Shown here: piece by piece, positions 47,355-60,175 of the stretch
Layout: every line of letters begins with the position of its first letter
How positions within the stretch are numbered: the stretch's first letter is position 1
Source: Sorghum bicolor
Lineage: Eukaryota; Streptophyta; Magnoliopsida; Poales; Poaceae
NCBI RefSeq assembly: GCF_000003195.3
Contig: NC_012871.2
Span: 51,002,183-51,066,182 of the forward strand
Direction of reading: 5' to 3'
Length of the DNA stretch: 64,000 nt
The notes under the pieces: model-generated
Database searches by the model: none
What the model was told of the DNA's origin: nothing
What the model saw: the letters and a program-made list of their open reading frames with translations, nothing else
Position numbers and translations under genes: made by a program

Positions 47355-47578
47355 GACCTTGTTCACTTGGTGAAAATTTTTGGTTTTGGATACTGTAGCA
47401 CTTTTATTTGTATTTGGTAATATGTCCAATCATGGATTAACTAGACTCAAAAGATTCATCTCGTAAATTACAGGTAAACTATGCAATTAGTTATTTTTTA
47501 ATCTATATTTAGTACTCCATGTGCCACAAAATTCGATGCGACAGAAATTCTGAAATTTTTTTGAACTAAACGAGGCTC
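47355..47578. mobile_element. Third related MITE, opposite orientation
   Basis: Starts GACCTTGTTCACTTGG and ends AACTAAACGAGGCTC. The internal AGACTCAAAAGATTCATCTC is the reverse complement of the core segment in the other two copies. Confidence 0.6.
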
Positions 47579-47810
47579 CGAAAAGAATGACTCATACTCT
47601 CTTTTTGTTTAAAGAAGAAGTAGGTACAGCAGGTACAGCATTCGAGAAAAGAAGTAGATGTATCTTCCATTCTATAGAATTTCTTACATTTCTTCACATT
47701 TTCTTCCAAACATTACATTATTGATTTCAGAGAAATATATAATGGGACACTACACATTTCAGACCATCCATTTACATTTTTTATAAAAATTACATTTTAC
47801 AGTGAGTTAG

Positions 47811-48882
47811 TGTCGAGGATGTCAATAGGGTATCCCAGCCGACACTCATAACGAGAGGATTCGAAAGCAAATCAAGGCTCCGACTCGACGTTGGGACATA
47901 AATGCGTAATCACCAGGGCTCGATGTCGACCGTGGCCTCGAACGCGGAAACATGGTCTTGCGAATCGACAGGGGCTCGATAACTTGCGACCGTCGAATAT
48001 GGGAGTGGCTCGAGTGAATCGATGGGCCTCGAGCGCAAAAGCGCCTCCCGCCGCCTGTCGCGGGTACGGAAGCCAGGGCATTTAATGTGTCTGCCATGCT
48101 CCCACCTAACCCGACAGTCACGGGAAACGTGATAGGGGAACAAACACCCGTCAAATCTCACCTTTTTCAGCTTTATCCCCTAGGATGGTTAAAGGTACGA
48201 TTTGGCACAGTGCTGCAGGCGTAATATCCCATCACGGCATCCCTCGAGACGCCCAAAGTCAGCGCTCCACTCAGCAAAGCTGCTCGTGCCGCCCGACCCT
48301 CGAGCAGATACGTTCCTTCCAAGGAAAGGGTCAGACGATGGAAGTCAGTGCTTCAACCGCCCCGGATGTGACTACTGCCACGACATACCAGCGTGCTCGC
48401 GCCTAAGCCCATCCAAGACGATGTATAGGAGCCGAATTCAGAAGCGCACGCGCCATCATCACCAAAGTACCCTATAACAAGACGGCTCGAGGCCACGCCA
48501 GTACGGAAGCCTCGAGTAAGTCAGCGCGCCATACCCCTATCGAGGCTTATTCTAATGCCTACCCTCTGTAACCTAGGTCTCCCCTTGGAACTATAAAAGG
48601 GGACACTGAGGACGACATACGCATCATGCACAACAAGCATGACGCCTAGAACACCACTCGCACGCCACCACCAGTTAGGACTTAGAACTCCTAGCCACAT
48701 ACGCTTGTATTCACCCTTGTACAAGCACTTTGGTGCAAGATAATACAAAGTCTCCTCCCCCGTTGGACGTAGGGCCCGAACCAGGATAAATCTTCGTGTC
48801 ATTCTTGCATCACCATCCGGAAAAGGGAGCACGCACACAAATTCACTCGTTGGTGTCACCCCCCGGGGTCAAAACACCGACA
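47811..48882 (+). repeat. 5' LTR of a Ty3/gypsy-type element
   Basis: 1072 bp, starts TGTCGAGGATG and ends AAACACCGACA (matching inverted ends TGTCG/CGACA). It is followed by a PBS-like TGGCACGCCAGGTAGG at 48885. A clear TATA box ACTATAAAAGGGG is at about 48590. The 3' LTR is not in the window because a second element interrupts the interior at 49498. Confidence 0.75.
48588..48602 (+). promoter_or_regulatory. TATA box of the gypsy LTR
   Basis: GGAACTATAAAAGGGGAC lies about 290 bp before the LTR end. A strong TATA motif at this place fits the U3/R border of the LTR at 47811-48882. Confidence 0.65.
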
Positions 48883-49497
48883 GTTGGCACGCCAGGTAGG
48901 GGTCCTGCGTGTTACCATCGATTTCCCATCTCTTTTCGGATGGCCACTCACGTCTCACCGATCCCACGCTCCACGGTGATTTGGTTTGGGAGCCTTGAGT
49001 TCATGTCCACTGGCTTCGGCTACAACATGATCTTGCTCTCGATCAAAGGACCTGGAGGGGCTCACATCGTGCCTACGCGATCGAAGGCCCCGAGACGGCC
49101 TCGCCATGACGCTTCCCCACCCAAGAGGAGGCATGGCCAACATCGCCACCGCCCCACCGCCGCAGCACGGTCATCGCCTCATACGGAACAGGCAGCGGTG
49201 GAGGAGCCAACAGCTCCACGCACCAAGACCAGAGTCACGACGACCGGACGTTAGAGCGGCCGCATGACGGCCGTGCACCCTCGTCCCCATCTGCACTACT
49301 ACCGCACGGACTGTTTGCCACCAGGCAGATGTACCCATTCGGCTTGGACAACGCTGCGACTTCGCTGGCCAGGACGAGCGTGGAGCGACCACTAGTCCTC
49401 CCGCGCAACGCAGAGACACAGTAGCAGGCTCAACAAGTAGCTGAGCAGTCAGGTTTTCCCCGGGTACGCGGGCTTCGACGCCTAGGACCTGGGCGAT
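48883..49497 (+). other. Start of the interior of the gypsy element, truncated by insertion
   Basis: Begins with the PBS. A frame from ATG 48941 (MATHVSPIPRSTVIWFGS) ends by 49252 at a TAG. No gag domain is recognisable before the next LTR starts at 49498. The rest is presumably beyond the right edge of the window. Confidence 0.45.
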
Positions 49498-51820
49498 TGT
49501 AACATCCCCGATGTTACGGTTACTAAAACTGGATCATGTCATCATGGGCATTGCATCGCATATTGATTAAGCACCACTTGATGCATCAAACTAAAACAAG
49601 TTTACTTTGATTGCTTGTGCTTAGGGAAGTAGAGTGTGTTTAAATTGTGCAATGATACTAGTGTGGTTGTGAAATCCCTAGTGTGGAAAGTTTCCGAGAA
49701 AATAGGGGGGAAAACCCTGATTTTAAACCCTAGATCTGCTCCCTTTTGTGCAATTTAAAAACTAAGCATAGGTTGAGTTCAAAAGCAAAGTTGTAGATCT
49801 TGTCAATATGTACAACTTTGGTGTTTTGAGTTTTTGAAGTTTCAATACAAAATTCAAAGTAATTTTGAAAATACAAATTTCCACAAAGTGTCCCCCTTTC
49901 CAATTTGAATCCCTAATTCAAAATCTATTTGGAATCTTGAAACGTGGCCAACGTAAAAGTTGTAGAGCTCAAAAAGTTGAACAACTTTCATGTTGGAAAT
50001 TTTTCAAGTTGTTATGGAAAATCAAAAGTAATTTTGGAATTTCTATTGTGGTCAAATTCAAAATTGGAATTTCCCCCAATTTGAGATTAGAAATTCAAAC
50101 TGTTTTGCTAAATTCAAGTTCTTCCACTCAGAATTAGATTTGTGCACTTAAAGATGTTTTGTAGCTAGAAAAATTTTGAACAACTTTTGTTTTGGTGGAA
50201 AATTGACTGCAGTTCAAATTTTGGGAGAATTTTGCAAAACAATAAAATGACTAGATATGGCTTGCTACAGTGCTCGAGCAGGGGGGTGCACTACAGGCCG
50301 CCGGGGCAGAGCTGCTACGTCCAGTGCCGCCACGTGCCTGGCCACACAGCTGCTTGCTTGCTGGACCTCGCCCTGGCATCCTCATCCACTTTATGCTCTT
50401 CGCCGCGAGGATAAAGCCCCGAGCGGCCGTAATATTCTTCTCTTCCCTCTGGACCTCACCGCCGACCGCCACCAATCGATGTCGAAATTCACCGTCGCCT
50501 TAGCTTCTTCATCCCCGAGCTCCTGCTCCCAACTCCGCCAAGAACTTAGCTACCGATTGCGCCCCCTAGCGCCTGCTCTACTCGCTTGTGGCTCCAACCC
50601 GAGCCACTCCTCTCCAAGTCCGGCCGAAGCGCCGCCGTGAGTGTTTCACCGCGGCCAGACCTGCTCCGAGCCTCCCCACCGCCGCTCCTTGCTCCATTGA
50701 AGTCGCGGTGAGCCCCTGAAGCTTATGCGCTAGTTGGTCCACGTTCTACCCGCTTGTGGAGGTCGGTGCTCGCTCGGGTAGTGTCGCCGTCCGCTGTGGA
50801 CGCGAGCAGGAGGGTTAGGAGGGAGTAGGGGGTGTCCTGTGTGTCCTAGGGAGTGCGCAAGAAGCCGGAGATGCTAGCTCGCCATACTGCGGAGGCCGAG
50901 AGGTCACCGGCTGCAGGCTGGAGCTCACCGGAGCCATGGCGAGAGGTAGGGGAAGCATCTGACGGGCGGGGCCCGCCCGTCAGTGGCCGTGCGAGAGGGG
51001 CAGCACCCGCGTGCGACGCGGGAAGCTCTCGGGCCAACGTGGGCCGTGGCCAAGCGGGCCGGCCCGTTAGCACAGTGCTGCTTCCTCTTTTTCTTTTTGT
51101 TTAAAAATGCTTGATGTTGGAAATTGTATAGTAAATCTTGTGCTGATCCAAAAATTGTGGTAAATTTTGTGTAGATTCTATAAAATGAGTAGAACACAAG
51201 AAAAATATTAGATTCTATTTTCTCGTAGTTTACATGTATATAAAAATTGCCTCTTTTAATTAGTAAATAAAACTTCCATGAATTTTAATAATTTATGGGT
51301 ATATCCAAAAATCACCAAAATTTGTGGGAAGTCTCTGAGTATGATTCCCTGGCTTCACACAAAGTTCAGTAGCATTTGGATAATGTTTAAATAAAATCAT
51401 ATTATGCCCTTAATTAATAATTTAGTAATATTTCCAAAATAATTAAGTAATAATTAGCTTAATCTCTCAAATTAGGAATTGAGTGCTTTTGGGATTGTAT
51501 GATGACCTAAGGTCATTAACCTTAATGACCTTTGGCATTTAAGTATTGTTGGTATTAATGTTTAATTACTGTCATTAATACTTAATTTAGAATTAATTAA
51601 GGTAAAAAGGTTTAATAGTCAGTTAATTAAGGATAATTAGGAATTGAGAAAAGTCTTAATTTACTAATGCAACCTCTTGGGTAAAAACTAAAACAATAAA
51701 CAACTCTAATTACTGTTTAGTCTGTTTTACACCAAGAAGGAAAGTTGTACTCAACTCGGTCCTTCTTAAATATTTGTCATACGCATATCATGAGCATCCA
51801 TCATTTTGCGTATAATGCAC

Positions 51821-51932
51821 ATGACCGAAGGAGCGACTGTTGAACCGAACCCCGAGGTCGGCACTCCATTTGAGGAATTAGGATCCGAGACTTGGGAAGT
51901 CTCCGAGGGTCCCTCTCAGCTCTGCAACCAAG
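51821..51932 (+). other. Exon 1 of a candidate acidic mini-ORF in the second gypsy LTR
   Basis: ATG 51821 opens MTEGATVEPNPEVGTPFEEL and continues to an SQLCNQ end, stopping in phase 1 at CAACCAAG|GCAAGC, a possible GC-type donor. The partner exon is at 62295. The Athila element sits in the intron. Layout matches the mini-ORF in the 2.9-kb LTRs at 37277 and 42245. Confidence 0.4.
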
Positions 51933-52095
51933 GCAAGCCCCGGATGCATTAACCCCTCCTTAAATGTTTTAAATCTTTTATCACTTCCGTAGTTGAGAAT
52001 TAGGTTACCTACTTGTTGCATTTACTACCTTGATATTTGTTATCTTGTCCTTGGCACCTGTTTTATTTTAAAATCGCATAGTAATGCTTAGCCAT

Positions 52096-53329
52096 TGTTG
52101 ATATTTGGGAACGCAATAAGGAATTGATCCGCAAGCGCACGGATATCGGTGAGCACTTCACCCGGGAGGTTATCCAGAGTATCGTATTTATTTTTTTACC
52201 ACTAGGAGAAAGAGTGCATCTGACTAACCGGTCTATTACTACTAACCTTTAGGCACAAAGAATGTCTTTCGATGTGAGTGATAAATAGAGAAGACTGCAA
52301 CCGTAGTCTCCTTCTAACCTTGGTAAGGATGATCTACTGTTCTAATGGGGAGGCTAACGGAATCTAGACACCACAAAGGATGTTCAACCCGCACCTATAA
52401 ACCCTATCCTTCCTGCTAACGAGATGTGATCTACAAAGGTAGCTCGGAATTGTCACGTTCCTCACTACTACCACGGTCCAGCTAGTCAGGGAATATCTAT
52501 GAGTACCCCAGCCTAAACACCACGTTTACGCCAGTAATGATTACTCTAAACTCTACGCGAAGAGATTAAAGTAAACTCATAAACCATAAGAACAATAGAA
52601 CAAGAACTTACTAGAATTTAGAAGTCGAAATACTGAAGAATCCTAGGAGCAAGCTTCGGGTTAGGAGAACTTGATCCCGCAGGTACAAGCTTGGAGTAGA
52701 CACCGACAGGCCGGGCTTCCTCCAATCTACACCTCCACTCTATCTCTCTCAATCTAGTAGAAACTAGAAGATCTATTTCTACCTTACATTGGTTGCTAAG
52801 CCTAAAAAGAAATATTAATTAGAGAAGAGGTTTTCCTTCGAGGGCACCCCTCAGTCTCTATGATAATTTCTTCATGTCTTCTCCAGGGGCCAGGGGGCCT
52901 TGCTTATATAGTCCTCCCCTTCTATGCATTTTTGGGTCGATAGGCGAGGTGGTACTATGTTTTTCTTGATCCAATAGGTCGGTGGAATATCCCGAACGAA
53001 GAGAGTCCTGATCTGGCTCCAGCAGGGGGCGGGCGCCCAGGCCTCCAGGGCGGGCGCCCTGGGCCTGGCCCCGTTTCGCCTCCGCTTCGGTCTCGTGGCT
53101 TCTGGAGTCTTCTAGATGATGTAAAATCGCGCGGGGCGTTGATATCTCTATGTAATCCCGACATGTGGGCCTTTCTTCCTTATTTCCTGATAACCCCCTG
53201 CAGAAATAGATAAACAACAAAACTCGTGGAATTCTGTCAGATCAAACCCTAATTCTAGGTGTTGGTTGCATATTGGTCCTTTCTCTTGTTTATTTGATAA
53301 TTAAAATTGATACTTAAGAACCGTCAACA
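52096..53329 (-). repeat. 3' LTR of the Athila-type element (minus strand)
   Basis: 1234 bp, downstream of the coding region on the minus strand and collinear with the 5' LTR. Confidence 0.9.
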
Positions 53330-54722
53330 AATACCCCCATACTTAGGCTTTTACTCGTCCTCGAGAAAAGGATGGTTAAGAACAATATCTGGGGTAAACA
53401 TTTAAAACATTCTCTTTATAATTGCAGGGTGTTACAAAATCCACTGTGTACCTTAGTCAGGGAAGTTTATGATTAAGAGTAAAGATCCTTTCTTCTCAAT
53501 CCTGTCACTTGGAGTTTTTGTATATTTTTGAAAGAAAGTTAGCATACCTTTTTATCCTCATAGGTTCTTCTCAGATCACTCATTATCTTTTATATCTCAC
53601 TGAGGTTGTTTTATTTTTGCAAAAATTCTCAAGCATACTTACTTTGCATTTATTGCCTGATCAAAACGGGATCCGAGGAGGGAAATGTCATACTCTTAGA
53701 TCAAAGACTTTGGAAATTAAAATTCTTTGTCAACTCTTGCTGGCATATTGCTTATTAGAGGGACCATGGGCTATCATCATCTCTTTTTTTTTAAGTGGAT
53801 ACCGAGGTACCCCTAATTCTACTGCCGGACACTTGTCCATTTTTTCTGTGAGGTTGTCGAGCACTTGCTCCTTTTTATTTCCTCGAAATATTTCTATTTT
53901 TGCATAGCCCATGCCTCTAATGCAATAATACTTTGGAAGAGTGAATCTTTCTGAAATAATGTCTTGATCTTGGGAGCATGATAAATCTCTCAACAAGGGT
54001 CTAACTCATTTTGAACAAACTCAATACAGAGCAGATAGCTTTTATAATCATAATTAATATTTTCAGTTTTATCAGGCATATGAAACACTGAGGATGGTAG
54101 CTAGAAATTTGAATATTTTGAAATAAATTCTCCAAGCAACAATGATATCAAGAATAAGAAACTCATACTCTACCATCACATATTCTATATTGACTTAAGT
54201 AACACAGGGTTTTAAAATGATTTTATAATAATTGCAAATTTTCAGGAAATATCATAAATTGAGATTAATCATGATTAGAAATATTTTAATCTTTTTATCT
54301 TATCATGTCGGAAACAGTAATCTGCATAATCAAAGATATGTGTAAAGTAAAGTGTGCAGAGTGTGTACCTGAATCGTAGAATGGTGTAGTCGGAGTGTGT
54401 TTAACATGTTGAGGGATCTCCCCCATACTTGTTTTCTGCTTTCTTGTACAAAAATAAAGTAGAGACACACAAGACATAATAATAATAATAATACTCTTTA
54501 TTGATCTTGAGGCATTTATTACAAAAGACTGATAGCAAACTGATGATAATAGCAAATTGATGATAATTGCAAACCTAAACCGAATTTAAAAATAGATAAC
54601 TAAGATGCATTGCCTCAAGGTCGAATCTAGATAACTTAGCGGCGCTCTAATTCCTTGATCTTTTTGTTGGCACTGGCAAGATCCTGCCAAAGGCCTAGTA
54701 TAATGGTGTTGTGGTTAGAGAG
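53330..54722 (-). other. 3' non-coding region of the Athila-type element
   Basis: AT-rich region between the extra ORF and the 3' LTR. It contains an (ATT)n-like run near 54480-54493. Next to the LTR at about 53331-53352 the minus strand reads CCTAAGTATGGGGGTATT, a purine-rich stretch suited to a polypurine tract. No coding region is recognised. Confidence 0.5.
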
Positions 54723-55265
54723 CTACCTAGTGATGGAATTAATCGAGGACTGGAGGTCTATGATAACTCTATCTAGCCTGCGAACTTCCTCATCAATATC
54801 CATTATAGTCTTGCGACGCTTGGGAGTTGTTTCAAAAGCGTTGAGAGCATGCTTCGGGGCTGCCTTTGGAGGGATAAAACGGACTTTGGATGCTCTAATC
54901 CCTTCAAAGTAAGGCCTTTCCTCCTCTGTAGTGTAGCGTACGCTGCTGATCTCGCCGCTCCGGTTGGTCTTGACTCCAACGACCCTCTCATTGGGTCTAG
55001 GTGGAAGGATCCTTGTGCCGGTTGGCACCTTGATAGTGGTCTTCGTCTTGGATGATGATCCTTTGAGGAGTAGGGGTTGTGGCGGTGCGGTGAGAATTGG
55101 TTGAGCATGGTAAGATTGGGTAGAGCTGCGTTGGCGTAATGGCATGGCTTCTAGCTGACGCTCTGTGTTGGCCGGGACGAGAGCACGGGCATCGGGGTCT
55201 TCCACAGGCTCCATGTTGAGGTTGAAGGGGACGACTTCCCAATCATCGTGGTACTTCTCGGCCAT
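54723..55265 (-). CDS. Extra 180-aa ORF between pol and 3' LTR of the Athila-type element
   Basis: ATG 55265, stop at 54723. Begins MAEKYHDDWEVVPFNLNMEP. The middle is basic and Ser/Thr-rich with KTKTTIKVPTGTRILPPRP. The end is a heptad-like helix (IDEEVRRLDRVIIDLQSSIN). It occupies the env-like position of Athila elements but has no signal peptide or membrane segment. No family is recognised. A coding origin is supported by the absence of stops over 180 codons in a region otherwise rich in stops. Confidence 0.55.
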   Translation of the reverse strand: MAEKYHDDWEVVPFNLNMEPVEDPDARALVPANTERQLEAMPLRQRSSTQSYHAQPILTAPPQPLLLKGSSSKTKTTIKVPTGTRILPPRPNERVVGVKTNRSGEISSVRYTTEEERPYFEGIRASKVRFIPPKAAPKHALNAFETTPKRRKTIMDIDEEVRRLDRVIIDLQSSINSITR

Positions 55266-55648
55266 TGGAGCAACAAGGAACTAATAAAATTTTAATTGAA
55301 GGAGAGCTAATCAAGCTCTAATTGAAGGAGAGAAAGCTTGGTGGCTTGGTGTTTGAAAACTGAGGTCAGGGGTCTGTTTATATAGGGGTCAAAAGGGTGC
55401 CTCTATGGGTTGTTCGGGTTGCTCCCGTCGACGTACGTACGAAACTTTCCATCCGAGGGATTATTCGGATCACCCTAAGTGCATTTTCCATAACAGAGAA
55501 AGTCGGGACCGAGGGGGAACAGGAGCTGGGCGCCTGCCCTCTCTCTGGCCCCTCTGTGGGCCCTCTTCTCCGAGCGTGTTTCTAGATGCGGACTTATTTA
55601 GAAATATATATATATGACCCAAAACCATCAGACCAAAAGTGTCGGGCT

Positions 55649-58600
55649 CTAATTCTCCATGGGAAGGTAAAAATGGACTACGTCTATTTCTTCAAATTCC
55701 TCATTGGGCTCTAAAAATAATTTAAGACGTTGACCATTTACCTTGAATAACGTACCTTCGCTATTTTGAAGTGTGATAGCTCCGTGGGATGATGAATTGA
55801 TAACCTTGAATGGTCCTTCCCATTTGCTCCGGAGTTTTCCATGCCCGAAAAGCTTCACCCTGGAATTAAAAAGTAATACCTTATCTCCGGGTGTGAACTC
55901 CTTCTTCTTGATTCTTTTGTCATGCCACCTTTTGACTCTTTCTTTGTAGATCTTTGAATTGTGATCTGCCTTCTCTCGCCATTCTTCCAATTCTGATAGT
56001 TGCATTCTTCTATAATCTCCAGCAACATCTAGGTCCATATTCCATCTCTTTATGGCCCAGTGTGCTTTGAATTCTAGTTCAACAGGTAGATGGCAAGTCT
56101 TCCCGTACACCAATTGGTATGGAGACATTCCGATTGGGGTCTTGTATGCTGTCCGGTATGCCCAGAGTGCATCAGGTAACTTGTCTTTCCACGCCGTTCC
56201 CATTTCATTTACTGTCTTCTGAAGAATATTCTTGATTTGTTTGTTGGAAGTCTCTGCTTGGCCACTTGTTTGAGGATGATAAGGGGTAGCGACGTTGTGA
56301 CGAATTCCATGTCTTGATAGATATTGCTTGAAGCGTTTGTCGATGAAGTGTGCTCCTCCATCACTTATCACTACTCTGGGGACTCCAAATCTTGGAAATA
56401 TAATTTCTTCAAACATCCTCTTTGAACTGACGTTGTCGGCATGCTTGCAAGGTAATGCCTCTACCCACTTGGAGACATAGTCAACTGCCACTAAGATGTA
56501 CTCACACTTCTTTGATGGAGGAAATGGACCCATGTAGTCTATTCCCCAGACATCAAAGAGCTCAATCCGAAGGTTGTTGGTGAGTGGCATTGCATCCCTT
56601 GTATTTATGTTTCCGTGCCTTTGACATGGCCCACATCTTCTGATATATTGCCTTGTGTCTTCATACATTGTAGGCCAATAGAATCCACACTGCCAGATCT
56701 TTGAATGTGTACGGAATGCTCCATAGTGACCTCCATATGGTGACGAATGACATCTGTCGATGATCTTCCATCCTTCCTCAGTGGTCACACATCTCCTGAG
56801 TAAGCCATCAGAGCACACTCGGAAGAGGTATGGCTCATCCCATATATGTGAACGACTTTCTTGAATAAGCTTCTTCTTGTTTGCTCCTGGTGGTACATAC
56901 CCTGAAACCATAAAATTAACAATATCTGCATACCAGGGGTCAGACCTGTTAATCCCGTAGAGCATGTCGTCCCGGAGTGAATCATTGATGGGGGTTTCCT
57001 GTGGACTCTTAAAATACATTCTAGACAAGTGATCAGCAACAGAATTTTCTACTCCCTTTTTATCTTTTATTTCTAAGTCAAATTCTTGGAGTAATAAGAT
57101 CCATCTAATCAGGCGAGGTTTAACATCTTTTTTAGTGAGCAAATATTTTAGTGCAACATGATCAGTGTAAACAATTATTTTAGCTCCAACTAAATAAGAT
57201 CTAAATTTATCAATGGCAAAGACAATAGCCAGAAGCTCTTTTTCAGTGGTTGCATAATTAAGTTGAGCTCCTGTCAAAGTTTTACTGGCATAAGCAATTG
57301 CATGATGCTTCTTATCTTTAGTTTGTCCCAATACTGCTCCCACAGCATAATCACTAGCATCACACATAATTTCAAAAGGCAACGACCAATCAAGGGGTTG
57401 AATGATTGGTGCAGAGATGAGTGCTTTCTTTAATAAATTGAAAGATGTTAGACATGCATCATCAAATTCAAAAGGAGCATCCTTGGCTAGTAAAAGAGTA
57501 AGTGGTCTAGCAATAAATGAAAAATCTTTTATGAATCTACGATAAAAACCAGCATGGCCAAGAAAGCTTCGAATTCCTTTTATATTCACAGGTGGAGGCA
57601 GTTGTTCAATTACTTCAATTTTAGCTTTGTCTACCTCAATACCCCTTTCAGACACTAAGTGTCCTAGCACTATTCCTTCCCTAACCATAAAATGACATTT
57701 TTCCCAATTAAGGATTAAGTGCTTTTCTTCACATCTTTGCAAAACCTTGTCTAAGTTTTCAAGACAACTATCAAAAGTTTTTCCATAAACAAAGAAATCA
57801 TCCATGAAAACTTCCATAATCTCTTCAATCATATCAGAAAATATAGACATCATGCATCTTTGAAAAGAAGCTGGTGCATTACATAACCCAAAAGACATTC
57901 TACGGTAAGCATAAGTTCCATAAGGGCATGTAAAAGTGGTTTTGCTTTGATCATCAGGATGGATCGGGATTTGGTGATACCCTGAATATCCATCTAAGAA
58001 ACAAAAGAACGAATGGTTTGCTAACCGCTCTAGCATTTCATCTATAAAAGGTAAAGGAAAGTGATCCTTTCTCGTGGCTTTGTTTAGTTTTCTATAGTCT
58101 ATGCACATCCGCCATCCTGTGACGGTGCGTTGCGGAATTAGCTCGTTCTTTTCATTCATAATAACAGTCATGCCTCCTTTTTTAGGCACAACTTGCACTG
58201 GGCTCACCCACTCACTGTGCGGCACAGGATATATAATCCCTGCATGCAGCAACTTTATAACTTCCTTTTTAACTACCTCTCTCATAGTGTTGTTAAGTCT
58301 ACGTTGGGGTTCTCGAGAGGGTGTAACAGAAGGATCTGTTGGAATACGATGGGTACAAATCATAGGACTGATTCCTGTAAGATCTTGAAGTGAGTAGCCG
58401 AATACTGAGTGATGTTTCTCAAGAATGGTCATTAATCGCAGAGTTTGATCCTGAGTGAGTTTATCGCTAATGATCACAGGGAACTCTGGATTATTGTTTA
58501 GGAAAGCATAGGTAAGACCGGGTGGTAAAGTTTTAAGTTCTATGCGGGGTCTAGGTGTTTCTGCAAACTCATCTAAAGGTTCAGGCTCAGAAGGTTCGTC

Positions 58601-59497
58601 TTCTTCTTCTGTGAAGAAAGGAGTTTCGTCTTTTAAGTCTGGTTCATCTAAAAGCTCTAGAGATGCAGCCTTTATTTCATCCATAGGATCAGGCAAAAGA
58701 TATGACTCGGCCTTATTGTTTAAGGAGTGTGAAATTGTTATTGGGATTTTAAAAGTTTTTCCAAAAGAAATGTGTAGCTTTCCAGTATGACCTTCATAAA
58801 GGAGTCTTCTAAAAGGTTGTCCTATTAACAGGTCGAAGTCCCATGTATCAAAGATATAGAAGCTCAAATGAACCATGGAGCCTTCTACCGTAAGAGGTAG
58901 GACATTAATAATTCCAAGACTGGGGACCAATTGTCCCGAAGATTCCTTTATGACCTTTGTTGTGGGGGTTAAGACAAGATTTTTAAATAGTTTAAGTGCA
59001 AAGGATTCAGACATGATGTTGATCCCCACAACAGGATTATAGAGAGCATTAAATCGATCAGAATTATAAGCACAGTGTATAGTTATAGAGGGTGTGTCCA
59101 AACGGATCACATCAGAGGAAAGCTCTGATTCCTCCAACCATTCGCTACTCATTACTGAGATAAGCTCTCTCAATTGATATTCACTTGGTAAATAAATGCT
59201 AAACTGGCCATTTTGGGGTTTGTCAATAGAATGGTAGTTTGAAATATTTCCAAAATCGGCAAAAAGATCGGATTCTATATCCAGCATGAAGTCCGGTGGT
59301 GGAATTTCTTCCTCTTGTGGCTCAGAACTTGGGATAGCTAAAGTAGATGAAGAATTTGGCAGAGTGTCTACTTCGGCTTCGTAGGTTTCATCATGAAGGG
59401 TATTATCCATCTCAGCTTCTAGGATTCTATCTAGGATCACTCTAGCTTCATCAGCAGGGATGCGAAAGAAAGAACCTCTAGACATTGTGTGTAGCAT
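55649..59497 (-). CDS. Athila-type pol polyprotein (protease-RT-RNase H-integrase)
   Basis: A 1282-codon open frame, really the continuation of gag; its first ATG is just where the frame reopens after the second gag stop. A retropepsin-like region lies around residues 150-250 (NPVVGINIM and FDLLIGQPF); the catalytic Asp is not obvious there. RT runs from about 410 with [19 protein letters not shown] and the catalytic FMDD motif ([11 protein letters not shown], about 57800). RNase H shows [14 protein letters not shown] and [12 protein letters not shown]. Integrase has the zinc site ([18 protein letters not shown]), then [17 protein letters not shown] and HPQTSGQAE with the D,D,E acidic residues. 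No chromodomain follows. Apart from gag it looks intact. Confidence 0.88.
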   Translation of the reverse strand: MLHTMSRGSFFRIPADEARVILDRILEAEMDNTLHDETYEAEVDTLPNSSSTLAIPSSEPQEEEIPPPDFMLDIESDLFADFGNISNYHSIDKPQNGQFSIYLPSEYQLRELISVMSSEWLEESELSSDVIRLDTPSITIHCAYNSDRFNALYNPVVGINIMSESFALKLFKNLVLTPTTKVIKESSGQLVPSLGIINVLPLTVEGSMVHLSFYIFDTWDFDLLIGQPFRRLLYEGHTGKLHISFGKTFKIPITISHSLNNKAESYLLPDPMDEIKAASLELLDEPDLKDETPFFTEEEDEPSEPEPLDEFAETPRPRIELKTLPPGLTYAFLNNNPEFPVIISDKLTQDQTLRLMTILEKHHSVFGYSLQDLTGISPMICTHRIPTDPSVTPSREPQRRLNNTMREVVKKEVIKLLHAGIIYPVPHSEWVSPVQVVPKKGGMTVIMNEKNELIPQRTVTGWRMCIDYRKLNKATRKDHFPLPFIDEMLERLANHSFFCFLDGYSGYHQIPIHPDDQSKTTFTCPYGTYAYRRMSFGLCNAPASFQRCMMSIFSDMIEEIMEVFMDDFFVYGKTFDSCLENLDKVLQRCEEKHLILNWEKCHFMVREGIVLGHLVSERGIEVDKAKIEVIEQLPPPVNIKGIRSFLGHAGFYRRFIKDFSFIARPLTLLLAKDAPFEFDDACLTSFNLLKKALISAPIIQPLDWSLPFEIMCDASDYAVGAVLGQTKDKKHHAIAYASKTLTGAQLNYATTEKELLAIVFAIDKFRSYLVGAKIIVYTDHVALKYLLTKKDVKPRLIRWILLLQEFDLEIKDKKGVENSVADHLSRMYFKSPQETPINDSLRDDMLYGINRSDPWYADIVNFMVSGYVPPGANKKKLIQESRSHIWDEPYLFRVCSDGLLRRCVTTEEGWKIIDRCHSSPYGGHYGAFRTHSKIWQCGFYWPTMYEDTRQYIRRCGPCQRHGNINTRDAMPLTNNLRIELFDVWGIDYMGPFPPSKKCEYILVAVDYVSKWVEALPCKHADNVSSKRMFEEIIFPRFGVPRVVISDGGAHFIDKRFKQYLSRHGIRHNVATPYHPQTSGQAETSNKQIKNILQKTVNEMGTAWKDKLPDALWAYRTAYKTPIGMSPYQLVYGKTCHLPVELEFKAHWAIKRWNMDLDVAGDYRRMQLSELEEWREKADHNSKIYKERVKRWHDKRIKKKEFTPGDKVLLFNSRVKLFGHGKLRSKWEGPFKVINSSSHGAITLQNSEGTLFKVNGQRLKLFLEPNEEFEEIDVVHFYLPMEN

Positions 59498-60043
59498 TTG
59501 TTTGTGATTTTTATGAAGACCTCAAAAAAAATGGAATAGAAGAACAGGGTCTTCAAGATTAAGGTTTGGACCAGATTCTAAAAGATCAGAAAAACGTTTC
59601 CAGGATTTTCCCAAAGTTTCATTATCTTTTTGTTTAAAAGATAGGACTTCGAGTCTAAGGTCGGCTATACGGTCAAGGGAATAGAAATCTAGACAAAAGT
59701 TGGCTCGTAAAACTCCCCATTCACCTTGTTGTTGACTTACCTTCTGACTGTACCATTGTCTAGCTTCTCCCCTTAAGGAAAAAGGAAAAAGCTTCTAACG
59801 TAAAGTTTTATCAGAAATGCCTTCAATGCGAAGACAATCACATGTTTGCTCAAAATCTCTAATATGAAGGTAAGGGTTTTCGTCTTCCTTTCCCGAAAAA
59901 GATAGGTTTTGAATCATGGCAATCAACCTAGAACTTAACTTATACTGGGATGTTTGGATAGGCTGTGATGATTCCCAGGGTAAAAGGTCAGTTGCTAAAG
60001 GGATTGCAGACTCATGGATCGATTTAGTATTTTGGTTTTCCAT
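59498..60043 (-). pseudogene. Athila-type gag with two in-frame stops
   Basis: Starts at ATG 60043 (MENQNTKSIHES). The retrotransposon gag core (PYLHIRDFEQTC, FPFSLRGEARQWY) is recognisable. Stops occur at 59797-59795 (TAG) and 59524-59522 (TGA), both in frame with each other and with the pol frame. The TAG sits where related gags usually have Trp before the KLFPFSL-like block, so a single-base change is likely. No zinc knuckle was found. Confidence 0.8.
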
Positions 60044-60175
60044 AAGGTAAGAGTAAAGAAAATAAATTAAGAATATAAAAGATAAGAAAAGATAAAAGTA
60101 TAGATACAAGCTAGTAGCAAGACTCAGGTTATCTCAGCAACCGTCTTTCTCCCCGGCAACGGCGCCAGAAATGCT

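Noticed and set aside
48185..48477. Open frames within the gypsy LTR at 47811-48882
   Set aside because: They are short, overlapping in several frames, and lie in LTR U3 with no domain.
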